Assembly: GCA_903944555.1 (NCBI GenBank)
Contig: CAJASG010000006.1
Coordinates: forward strand, 1-5,296
Reading direction: 5' to 3'
Length of the DNA: 5,296 nt
Source: an uncultured beta proteobacterium
GTDB lineage: Bacteria > Pseudomonadota > Gammaproteobacteria > Burkholderiales > Burkholderiaceae_C
The notes below the pieces were generated by a model. That model saw nothing but the letters and a program-made list of their open reading frames with translations, made no database searches and was not told the origin of the DNA. Within the stretch, counting starts at the first letter, position 1, and every line of letters begins with the position of its first letter. Positions 1 to 5,296 of the stretch are shown piece after piece. The position numbers were made by a program, and so were the translations under genes.

Positions 1-2701
1 CGAACACGTGGTAGCGGTTCTTGCCTGACAGCTTGGCCTGGTACATGGCCTGGTCGGCCTGGCGCAGCATTTGGTCTGCGTCCACATCGTCGGTTTGGGG
101 GTAGAAGGTTACGCCCAGGCTGGCAGACACTTGCAGCGTGTGGTGGCCCAACTGCACTGGCTGGGCCGCAGCGGCCAACAGGCGGGTGAGCAAGGGCTCG
201 CTGGCCGTCACGTCAGGCAGGTCTACCAGCACGGCCACAAATTCATCGCCCCCCATGCGCGCCAAGGTATCGCCCTCACGCAGAGCTTGCTTCATGCGGC
301 TGGCAAGGGTGATGAGCAAATGGTCGCCCGCGTCATGGCCGTAGTTGTCGTTGATGGCCTTGAAACCGTCCAAATCCAAATAGGCCACGGCCAACAACTT
401 GCCACGGCGCTGCGTTTGGGCCATGCCTTGCTGGAGCCGGTCCGCCAGCAGGGAGCGGTTGGGCAAGTTGGTCAGGGCATCGAAGTGGGCAATGTGTTCC
501 AGCTGGTGCTGGTGCTCCTTCAGTGCCGTGATGTCGGAGAACAGCGACACATAGTGCTGCAACGCACCCTGCGTATCGCGCACCGCACTGATGGTTTGCA
601 TCACGGCAAATACTTCTCCATTTTTTCGGCGGTTCCAGACCTCACCCACCCAATGGCCCTGATGGGCCAGGTCGGTCCACAACGTGGCATAAAAATCGCG
701 CTTTTGCCGCCCCGAGCTCATGATGCGCGGGTTCTTGCCCATCACCTCTTCGCGTGCGTAACCGGTGATGCGGGTAAATGCTTCGTTGACATCCACAATT
801 TCACCACTGGCCGAGGTAATCATGATGGCCTCGCGGGCATGGCCGAAAACACTGGCTGCCAAGTGCAAATTTTCCTCGGCATGCTTACGATCCGTAATGT
901 CTTCGTACATGCCAACAATACCCATGGTTTCGTTGTTAGCGTCCTTCAGTGGGACCTTTGAAGTTCGCAGCCACATGGCTTGTCCAGCGGGTGTTGTTTG
1001 CACCTCGTCGTAAGACAACTTGCCGACGCCCAATTGCATGACCGCACGGTCGTCACTGCGGTATTGCTCTGCCTGTGCAGCCCAACCCATTTGGTAATCG
1101 TCTTTGCCAATCAACTCTCTGGGGTGGAGTAGACCGGCATCCTGTGCAAAATTCTTGTTGCACCCCAAGTAGTGCAAGTTTTTGTCTTTCCAGAACACGC
1201 GCATCGGTGCAGTGTCAATCACGGTGAGTAACAGGTTGTGCGATGCGGCGAAGGCCGTTTGCGCCTGAACTTGCGCAGTAATGTCTTTGAAGCACCAAAT
1301 GCGTCCACTGTCGGGGCCATTCGCAAGTGCGCGGGTAAAGCGGGCAAAAACACGTCCGTCCTTGAAAGTGACGGTGTCCCGTTCTTCGGCATTCCCGCCA
1401 TAAAGCTTGTGGACCAGATTTAAAAATTCTTCCGGCTCCAGCAATTGCTTCACTACATGGGCCAGCAGTGCACCGTCCTCGCCAATCTCAAGGATGCTCT
1501 CGGGCACCCGCCACAATTCCTTGAATCGGCGGTTGACGCTGAGAACCTTGCCGACGTTAGACACCAATAAAACGCCCTCGTCGATGGACTCCAGCGTGCT
1601 GCGCAGCAGGCTTTCACTGGCTTTGATTGCGAATTCGGCTTCCTTGCGCTGGGAAATATTGATGCTTCCTCCGCTGGCCGTGAGCGCCAGACCGGTCGCA
1701 TCCCGCTGCACAATGGCACCGCTGGTGTGGACCCACACCCAGCCATCGGCCTGGGTGGCTAGGCGGTATTCCATATCCAGTGCCAAACCCGGCGTGCTTT
1801 TCACCCGCGCGAGACGCTCCACAAATCCCCCCTGGTCCTCCGGGTGAATCCGCTCCAGCCACTGCGCCAGTGTCTTGGGTCCCGAGCCATCGGGCAGGCC
1901 CATCCAGCGTGCGATGATGTTGTCGTAAATCAGTTGGTCATTGACAAAATCGCAGTGCCAAAACACCATTTGGGTGGCCTTGATGGCCATATCTAGACGG
2001 GTCTGGCTGGCTTCCAATTCAGCGGTTCTTTGGGCGAAGGCATCCCCGAAGGTTTGTAGTTCTTGCAGACGGGTTTTGTAGGAGCGCGCCAGAAACACAA
2101 TCATGATGGTTGCCAGTGCAGAGACCAACAGCTCAAACACTCCATAGATTACCGGGTGTGTCTCGGGTAGTTGCGGTGTGATACCCACTATTTCTGCAAT
2201 GGTCAGGCCTGCAATGGTCAGGCCGGTCAAGCCCGCTACTGCCAAGGTCGTGCGCACGTTGTAGAGCCAGCCCACCAGCATGATGATCACCGGATATACC
2301 ATCACAACAGGGGTGCGCACACCGCCCACCAGCATGGCCAACATGCTCACGATCAGCCAGGCACCCACCGCAAATATCCGTGCTGCCACGTAATAATTCC
2401 CACGGGCTGCAAAGAGCCAACTCAATCCTGCCACCAGCGCGCCGAAAACTGGGCCCAACATACGCCAGACTTGGTCTGGGGCCACCATCCGCATGACAGG
2501 AATCATCACCAATGATCCGGTTAGCAGGGTTACTAGAGCGACCTTCAAAAACAGGGATGACGGTGCCCAGTTCAGGCGGTCGTCAACGTCCACGCCGCTG
2601 GGGGCGAAGGATTTTTGGTTCATATTTATAGGTGTCTTCAACGACGTGCCGGCCAACGGGTCATCCAACAGCCGTGGCACTCTTTGGGATAGTACATCCA
2701 T
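1..2701 (-). CDS. Membrane-anchored multi-PAS diguanylate cyclase (GGDEF), C-terminus beyond window
   Basis: Predicted inner-membrane sensor that makes cyclic di-GMP from two GTP. I translated 900 residues with no stop from ATG 2701. Residues 1-50 are soluble. Six hydrophobic helices lie near 51-70, 82-98, 106-126, 131-147, 151-173 and 185-206, followed by a likely coiled coil (207-237). Four PAS domains follow, near 235-353 (PAS_3-like, with IHPEDQ), 361-477, 486-609 and 611-729; the last three end in DIT-type PAC motifs. The GGDEF domain spans about 733-898. Its motif MGGDEF (816-821) is intact, metal/GTP-site residues D776, N784 and D793 are present, and an inhibitory-site RxxD (R808-D811) sits five residues before the motif. 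An active, product-inhibited enzyme is therefore expected. The sequence leaves the window at GKNRYHVF, where many relatives run into an EAL phosphodiesterase domain, so a bifunctional protein is possible but unseen. The start is uncertain: Met27 (2623) is an alternative, neither ATG has a clear Shine-Dalgarno, and an in-frame stop lies at 2747-2749. The ligand is unknown. Confidence 0.95.
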   Translation of the reverse strand, partial: MDVLSQRVPRLLDDPLAGTSLKTPINMNQKSFAPSGVDVDDRLNWAPSSLFLKVALVTLLTGSLVMIPVMRMVAPDQVWRMLGPVFGALVAGLSWLFAARGNYYVAARIFAVGAWLIVSMLAMLVGGVRTPVVMVYPVIIMLVGWLYNVRTTLAVAGLTGLTIAGLTIAEIVGITPQLPETHPVIYGVFELLVSALATIMIVFLARSYKTRLQELQTFGDAFAQRTAELEASQTRLDMAIKATQMVFWHCDFVNDQLIYDNIIARWMGLPDGSGPKTLAQWLERIHPEDQGGFVERLARVKSTPGLALDMEYRLATQADGWVWVHTSGAIVQRDATGLALTASGGSINISQRKEAEFAIKASESLLRSTLESIDEGVLLVSNVGKVLSVNRRFKELWRVPESILEIGEDGALLAHVVKQLLEPEEFLNLVHKLYGGNAEERDTVTFKDGRVFARFTRALANGPDSGRIWCFKDITAQVQAQTAFAASHNLLLTVIDTAPMRVFWKDKNLHYLGCNKNFAQDAGLLHPRELIGKDDYQMGWAAQAEQYRSDDRAVMQLGVGKLSYDEVQTTPAGQAMWLRTSKVPLKDANNETMGIVGMYEDITDRKHAEENLHLAASVFGHAREAIMITSASGEIVDVNEAFTRITGYAREEVMGKNPRIMSSGRQKRDFYATLWTDLAHQGHWVGEVWNRRKNGEVFAVMQTISAVRDTQGALQHYVSLFSDITALKEHQHQLEHIAHFDALTNLPNRSLLADRLQQGMAQTQRRGKLLAVAYLDLDGFKAINDNYGHDAGDHLLITLASRMKQALREGDTLARMGGDEFVAVLVDLPDVTASEPLLTRLLAAAAQPVQLGHHTLQVSASLGVTFYPQTDDVDADQMLRQADQAMYQAKLSGKNRYHVF
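2195..2224. repeat. 15-bp perfect tandem duplication inside the GGDEF gene
   Basis: The unit tgcaatggtcaggcc occurs twice head to tail (2195-2209 and 2210-2224). On the coding (minus) strand it keeps the frame and encodes GLTIA twice (residues 160-164 and 165-169) within the fifth predicted membrane helix. A shorter GLT precedes it at 157-159. The extra copy lengthens the hydrophobic segment from about 18 to about 23 residues. Slipped-strand duplication is the simplest origin. Confidence 0.9.
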
Positions 2702-2762
2702 AGCGCAATGGAGAATCAATTGACGGACACATCGTGGACAACGGGCCTAAATCGCAGTGGTT

Positions 2763-2792
2763 ATTAGAGATTCTTATTAAAGCGAGTTTGAA
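2763..2792 (-). promoter_or_regulatory. Possible sigma-70 promoter for the GGDEF gene
   Basis: Reading the minus strand, TTCAAA (2792-2787; 4 of 6 to the -35 consensus) is followed after 18 bp by TCTAAT (2768-2763; 5 of 6 to the -10 consensus). Transcription would start near 2756, leaving an untranslated leader of about 55 nt before ATG 2701. The surrounding AT-rich sequence fits, but the -35 box is weak and AT-rich DNA yields such matches by chance. Confidence 0.35.
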
Positions 2793-2812
2793 CTGATGGA
2801 CTGAAATGTTAA

Positions 2813-2822
2813 GGGTAAACCC
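2813..2822. promoter_or_regulatory. Short palindrome GGGT-AA-ACCC, possible operator
   Basis: GGGTAAACCC is a perfect 4+2+4 inverted repeat. It lies about 20 bp upstream of the putative minus-strand -35 box and about 115 bp upstream of the start expected from the sigma-54 promoter. That distance is reasonable for an activator binding site. No known regulator is recognised from it, and a palindrome this short can arise by chance. Confidence 0.22.
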
Positions 2823-2845
2823 ATGGAAATCAAGGACGACCGAGT

Positions 2846-2853
2846 GGGGCCCC
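2846..2853. promoter_or_regulatory. Perfect 8-bp palindrome GGGGCCCC
   Basis: GGGGCCCC is self-complementary and ends five bases before the possible -10 box TACAAT (2859-2864). It could be a protein binding site within the spacer of that promoter. The flanking bases do not extend the symmetry, so support is slight. Confidence 0.15.
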
Positions 2854-2858
2854 TTCGC

Positions 2859-2864
2859 TACAAT
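2859..2864 (+). promoter_or_regulatory. Possible sigma-70 -10 box TACAAT ahead of livH
   Basis: TACAAT matches 5 of 6 positions of the -10 consensus and sits in CGCTACAATCG, a context common in Burkholderiales promoters. No acceptable -35 hexamer lies 16-18 bp upstream, and there is no extended -10 TG. If used, transcription would start near 2871, giving livH a leader of about 133 nt. It would be a second, basal promoter upstream of the sigma-54 one. Confidence 0.25.
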
Positions 2865-2905
2865 CGCGTCCACCCCTCTGCCAGTGTCGTTCGTGGGTCG
2901 ATACA

Positions 2906-2921
2906 TGGCAGGTTTATTGCT
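2906..2921 (+). promoter_or_regulatory. Sigma-54 (RpoN) -24/-12 promoter for livHMG
   Basis: TGGCAGGTTTATTGCT matches the sigma-54 consensus TGGCACG-N4-TTGCW at every specified position except one (G for C at the sixth base). The invariant GG (-24) and GC (-12) dinucleotides are separated by exactly 10 bp, the required spacing. Orientation is toward livH; transcription would begin near 2931-2932, about 73 nt before the livH ATG. Sigma-54 promoters need an ATP-hydrolysing enhancer-binding activator, often NtrC for nitrogen uptake genes. I saw no clear NtrC box (TGCAC-N-GTGCA type) upstream, so the activator is unknown. Confidence 0.68.
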
Positions 2922-2943
2922 AGAGATTTGGTAGTGCTCATAA

Positions 2944-2986
2944 GGCCGTACCGCTCGTCAGCAGGGAGCTGACTAAAGCGCCGGCC
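2944..2986 (+). promoter_or_regulatory. Imperfect hairpin in the livH mRNA leader
   Basis: Three stacked helices can form: GGCCG (2944-2948) with CGGCC (2982-2986), CGC (2952-2954) with GCG (2978-2980), and GTCAGC (2957-2962) with GCTGAC (2968-2973). They close a five-base AGGGA loop and are separated by small internal loops. The structure ends eight bases before the livH Shine-Dalgarno. An A-run, not a T-run, follows, so it is not an intrinsic terminator for this strand. It could stabilise the mRNA, influence translation of livH, or bind a protein. The role is inferred from position only. Confidence 0.45.
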
Positions 2987-2993
2987 AAAAATC

Positions 2994-3000
2994 GGAGAAG
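2994..3000 (+). promoter_or_regulatory. Ribosome binding site of livH
   Basis: GGAGAAG has its GGAG core seven bases before ATG 3005. This strong Shine-Dalgarno fixes the livH start and lies just outside the leader hairpin. Confidence 0.85.
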
Positions 3001-3004
3001 TTAT

Positions 3005-3934
3005 ATGGATATTTTTATACAACAGATCATCAACGGTCTGGTGTTGGGCAGCATGTATGCCCTGATCGCCTTGGGCTACACCATGGTGTACGGCATCATC
3101 GGACTGATCAACTTTGCCCATGGCGAAGTCATGATGGTCGGTGCCTTGACCAGTTGGACCATCATTGGTCTGATGCAAGAGTCCATGCCCGGAACCCCGG
3201 GCTATCTGATCCTTCTCATTGCGCTCATCATCTCCTGCGTCGTGGCGGCCGCACTCAATTTCGTGATTGAGAAGGTGGCCTACCGTCCCTTGCGCAACAG
3301 CCCCAAGCTGGCGCCGCTGATCACTGCCATCGGCATGTCGATCTTGCTGCAAACGCTGGCCATGATCATCTGGAAGCCCAACTACAAGTCGTACCCCACC
3401 TTGTTGTCCAGCAACACGATTGACATAGCGGGCGCTGTGATTACGCCCACACAGGTGGTGATTTTGAGTGTGACGGCGGTCTCCCTGGCGGTGCTCATGT
3501 GGCTGGTGAATTACACCAAGTTGGGGCGCGCCATGCGGGCCACGGCTGAAAATCCCCGTGTTGCCGGACTGATGGGGGTCAAGCCCGATGTGGTGATTTC
3601 GGCCACCTTCATCATTGGCGCCGTGCTGGCCGCCATTGCTGGTGTGATGTACGCATCCAACTACGGCACCGCACAACATGCGATGGGCTTCTTGCCCGGA
3701 CTCAAGGCATTTACGGCGGCCGTGTTTGGTGGCATCGGCAATTTGGCGGGCGCGGTGGTTGGTGCCATCTTGCTGGGACTGATTGAGTCGATTGGTGCGG
3801 GCTACATTGGCGCCCTGACCGGTGGCGTGCTGGGCAGCCACTACTCCGATATTTTTGCCTTCATCGTTTTGATCATTGTGCTGACGCTGCGCCCCTCGGG
3901 CCTGCTTGGCGAACGTGTCGCTGATCGCGCTTGA
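3005..3934 (+). CDS. livH: Branched-chain amino acid ABC importer permease LivH
   Basis: Inner-membrane permease, one half of the channel of a HAAT-family (LivH/LivM) ABC importer. At 309 residues it is normal for the family and very hydrophobic throughout. Hallmarks visible are the N-terminal signature GLVLGSMYALIALGYTMVYG (11-30) followed by GLINFAHGE (33-41), RPLRNSPKLAPLITAIG (95-111), the cytoplasmic coupling region GRAMRATAENPRVAGLMGV (174-192) that should contact an ATPase subunit, and the C-terminal FTAAVFGGIGNLAGAVVGA (236-254). It ends in the usual LRPSGLLGER-type tail. ATG 3005 is supported by GGAGAAG upstream. It is the first gene of the livHMG operon; its stop overlaps the livM ribosome binding site. 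The family mostly carries Leu/Ile/Val, but close homologues serve urea, amides or other compounds, so the substrate is not proven. No TTA or CTA leucine codon is used. Confidence 0.95.
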   Translation: MDIFIQQIINGLVLGSMYALIALGYTMVYGIIGLINFAHGEVMMVGALTSWTIIGLMQESMPGTPGYLILLIALIISCVVAAALNFVIEKVAYRPLRNSPKLAPLITAIGMSILLQTLAMIIWKPNYKSYPTLLSSNTIDIAGAVITPTQVVILSVTAVSLAVLMWLVNYTKLGRAMRATAENPRVAGLMGVKPDVVISATFIIGAVLAAIAGVMYASNYGTAQHAMGFLPGLKAFTAAVFGGIGNLAGAVVGAILLGLIESIGAGYIGALTGGVLGSHYSDIFAFIVLIIVLTLRPSGLLGERVADRA

Positions 3935-3939
3935 GGAAA
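3933..3939 (+). promoter_or_regulatory. Ribosome binding site of livM, overlapping the livH stop
   Basis: GAGGAAA begins inside the livH TGA (3932-3934) and precedes ATG 3948 by about 8-11 bases depending on the core counted. Ribosomes finishing livH would pass over the site, so translational coupling of the two permeases is likely. It also supports ATG 3948 over the upstream in-frame TTG 3906. Confidence 0.7.
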
Positions 3940-3947
3940 TTGCAAAC

Positions 3948-5030
3948 ATGAAACAACAAAAAATCATTCTTTTCGTGCTGGCGGCCATTGGTTTGCTGGT
4001 GCTGCCCATCGTGCTGCAGGGGTTTGGCAACGCCTGGGTGCGTATTGCCGACATGGCCCTGCTGTTTGTGCTGCTCGCCCTGGGGCTGAACATTGTGGTG
4101 GGTTATGCAGGCCTGCTGGACTTGGGTTACGTGGCGTTTTTTGCCATTGGCGCCTATATGTACGGCTTGCTGGGCTCACCGCACCTGACGGATACCTTCC
4201 CCGCCATTGCAGCCATGTTCCCGGAGGGCCTGCATACGCCGCTGTGGATTGTGGTACCGCTGGCAGCGGCCGTGGCCGGTATTTTTGGCATTTTGTTGGG
4301 TGCGCCTACGCTGCGTTTGCGCGGTGACTACCTGGCCATCGTGACCTTGGGCTTTGGCGAGATCATCCGGGTGTTTTTGAACAACCTGGACCACCCCGTC
4401 AATATCACCAACGGCCCCAAAGGCATCAGCCAGATTGACCCAGTGAGCTTCTTTGGGTTGAACCTGGGTAAAAAAGTCTCGTTGATGGGCTTTGAGTTTG
4501 CTTCCGTGTCCCTGTACTACTACCTGTTCCTGGCCATGGTCGTGATCAGCGTGGTAATCAGCCACCGGCTGGAATTGTCCCGTGTGGGACGTGCCTGGAT
4601 GGCGATTCGCGAAGATGAAATTGCAGCCAAGGCCATGGGCATCAACACCCGGAATCTGAAGTTGCTGGCGTTCGGCATGGGCGCTACCTTTGGTGGTGTG
4701 TCGGGTGCCATGTTTGGTGCGTTCCAGGGTTTCATTTCACCGGAGTCCTTCAGTTTGATGGAGTCGGTCATGATTGTGGCCATGGTGGTGTTGGGCGGTG
4801 TGGGGCACTTGCCCGGCGTGATTCTGGGGGCGGTGCTGTTGTCCGCATTGCCAGAAGTGCTGCGTTATGTGGCCGGCCCACTGCAGGCCATGACCGATGG
4901 TCGACTGGACGCCTCTATTCTGCGTCAACTGCTGATTGCGCTGGCCATGATCACCATCATGCTCTTGCGTCCGCGTGGCCTGTGGCCATCGCCCGAGCAC
5001 GGCAAGGCCCTGCAGAGCACTAAAACCTGA
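3948..5030 (+). CDS. livM: Branched-chain amino acid ABC importer permease LivM
   Basis: Second inner-membrane permease, pairing with LivH to form the translocation channel. It has 360 residues, within the usual range for the short LivM type. A first hydrophobic helix (about 6-24) is followed by the family hallmarks GLNIVVGYAGLLDLGYVAFF (46-65), RGDYLAIVTLGFGEIIRV (125-142), NITNGPKGI (152-160) and the cytoplasmic coupling segment GRAWMAIREDEIAAKAMGIN (214-233). Then come FISPESFSLMESVMIVAMVV (262-281), GGVGHLPGVILGA (283-295) and LLRPRGLWP (339-347). Start choice: ATG 3948 has GAGGAAA upstream. The longer frame from TTG 3906 would overlap livH by 29 bp and add 14 non-conserved residues. The livH-livM gap is 13 bp and the gap to livG is 26 bp with no terminator, so all three are co-transcribed. 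No TTA or CTA codon is used. Confidence 0.95.
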   Translation: MKQQKIILFVLAAIGLLVLPIVLQGFGNAWVRIADMALLFVLLALGLNIVVGYAGLLDLGYVAFFAIGAYMYGLLGSPHLTDTFPAIAAMFPEGLHTPLWIVVPLAAAVAGIFGILLGAPTLRLRGDYLAIVTLGFGEIIRVFLNNLDHPVNITNGPKGISQIDPVSFFGLNLGKKVSLMGFEFASVSLYYYLFLAMVVISVVISHRLELSRVGRAWMAIREDEIAAKAMGINTRNLKLLAFGMGATFGGVSGAMFGAFQGFISPESFSLMESVMIVAMVVLGGVGHLPGVILGAVLLSALPEVLRYVAGPLQAMTDGRLDASILRQLLIALAMITIMLLRPRGLWPSPEHGKALQSTKT

Positions 5031-5056
5031 TCAGCCAAGCGCTAAACGGAATCAAC

Positions 5057-5296
5057 ATGACAGATACAGTATTAAACGTCTCCGGCGTTTCCAAGCGATT
5101 CGGTGGCCTGCAGGCCCTGAGCGATGTGGGCATCAAAATCAAACGCGGTCAGGTGTACGGACTGATCGGCCCCAATGGCGCTGGCAAGACCACTTTTTTT
5201 AACGTCTTGACCGGTTTGTACACGCCGGACAGTGGCACCTTCGAGTTGGCCGGTAAGCCGTACCAACCGACTGCGGTGCACCTGGTGGCGAAGGCC
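5057..5296 (+). CDS. livG: Branched-chain amino acid ABC importer ATPase LivG, N-terminal part
   Basis: First ATP-binding subunit of the importer, a peripheral inner-membrane protein that would dimerise with LivF and drive transport by ATP hydrolysis. The window holds the first 80 residues of a protein usually about 255 long. Visible are the N-terminal beta strand with the LivG-typical RFGGLQAL (14-21), where F15 is a likely A-loop aromatic, and the Walker A motif GPNGAGKTT (38-46). LTGLYTPDSGTFELAGK (51-67) follows. The Q-loop, ABC signature and Walker B lie beyond the edge. ATG 5057 follows a weak GGA (5048-5050). Following livH-livM at 26 bp favours livG over livF; the Walker A region agrees but does not by itself separate the two. 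Confidence 0.92.
   Translation, partial: MTDTVLNVSGVSKRFGGLQALSDVGIKIKRGQVYGLIGPNGAGKTTFFNVLTGLYTPDSGTFELAGKPYQPTAVHLVAKA

Larger units (their letters stand above)
2702..3004. other. Divergent intergenic control region between the GGDEF gene and livH
   Basis: This 303-bp stretch separates two divergently transcribed genes. I see no convincing protein gene in it; the only plus-strand reading frame of note is a nine-codon leucine-rich one (2905-2934). It holds candidate promoters for both directions, two short palindromes, a hairpin close to the livH start and the livH ribosome binding site. The part at about 2760-2820 is visibly more AT-rich than the flanking genes, as expected for a control region. 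No tRNA, small-RNA terminator or transposon end was seen. Confidence 0.85.

Noticed and set aside
71..961. Plus-strand open frame of 296 codons
   Set aside because: It lies wholly antisense to the fourth PAS, the GGDEF domain and part of the third PAS. The minus strand has clear family motifs; the plus-strand protein has none and has a His/Gln-rich composition typical of a shadow frame.
2171..2515. Plus-strand open frame of 114 codons
   Set aside because: Antisense to the membrane region of the GGDEF protein; the His/Gln-rich translation is the complement of hydrophobic codons.
2828..2840. AATCAA as an IHF site upstream of the sigma-54 promoter
   Set aside because: Only the first half of the consensus WATCAA-N4-TTR is present; the second half reads GAC instead of TTR.
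2661..2906. Minus-strand open frame of 81 codons across the intergenic region
   Set aside because: It overlaps the GGDEF gene start in another frame, has no ribosome binding site or recognisable motif, and runs through the candidate promoters.
2957..2992. Hairpin GTCAGC/GCTGAC as an intrinsic terminator or attenuator
   Set aside because: It is followed by an A-rich stretch rather than a T-run, so it cannot be a standard intrinsic terminator on the plus strand.
3906..3947. Longer livM start at TTG 3906
   Set aside because: It would overlap livH by 29 bp, adds 14 residues not typical of LivM, and has no ribosome binding site. ATG 3948 has GAGGAAA upstream.
2858..4093. Minus-strand open frame of 411 codons opposite livH
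   Set aside because: It covers livH antisense and runs into the intergenic region and the start of livM. The His/Gln/Asp/Arg-rich protein has no recognisable domain, while livH on the other strand is strongly conserved.
5031..5056. Possible terminator or promoter between livM and livG
   Set aside because: The 26-bp gap has no stem followed by a T-run and no promoter boxes; it is an ordinary intra-operon spacer.

Overview
The window is a stretch of proteobacterial chromosome. It most resembles a betaproteobacterium of the Burkholderiales, probably Comamonadaceae (Rhodoferax/Polaromonas-like). That placement is an inference from moderately high GC, the codon choice, the style of the multi-PAS GGDEF protein and the liv gene order; no rRNA or other marker is present. 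There are no RNA genes, insertion sequences, CRISPR arrays or phage genes.

Layout. (1) Positions 1-2701, minus strand: the first 900 residues of a large membrane-anchored signalling protein with six predicted membrane helices, four PAS domains and an intact GGDEF diguanylate cyclase domain. Its reading frame is open from the ATG at 2701 to the window edge, and the sequence leaves the window exactly where many relatives continue into an EAL phosphodiesterase domain. (2) Positions 2702-3004: a 303-bp divergent intergenic region. It carries a near-consensus sigma-54 (RpoN) -24/-12 promoter at 2906-2921 facing the transporter genes, a weak sigma-70-like promoter facing the signalling gene, two short palindromes, and a long imperfect hairpin at 2944-2986 just before the livH ribosome binding site. 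(3) Positions 3005-5296, plus strand: a tight operon livH-livM-livG (the last cut by the window edge). It encodes the two permeases and the first ATPase of a branched-chain-amino-acid-type (HAAT family) ABC importer.

How the parts work together. LivH and LivM form the inner-membrane channel and LivG is one of its two ATPases. LivF and a periplasmic binding protein are expected outside the window. The permeases alone do not fix the substrate: branched-chain amino acids are likeliest, but urea, amides and other small molecules use the same family. A sigma-54 promoter would place import under an enhancer-binding activator, as is common for nitrogen scavenging. The divergent cyclic-di-GMP protein shares the intergenic region, but nothing in the sequence proves a functional link.

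The most interesting parts are the intergenic control region and the sensory half of the GGDEF protein. I found no clearly unprecedented system.
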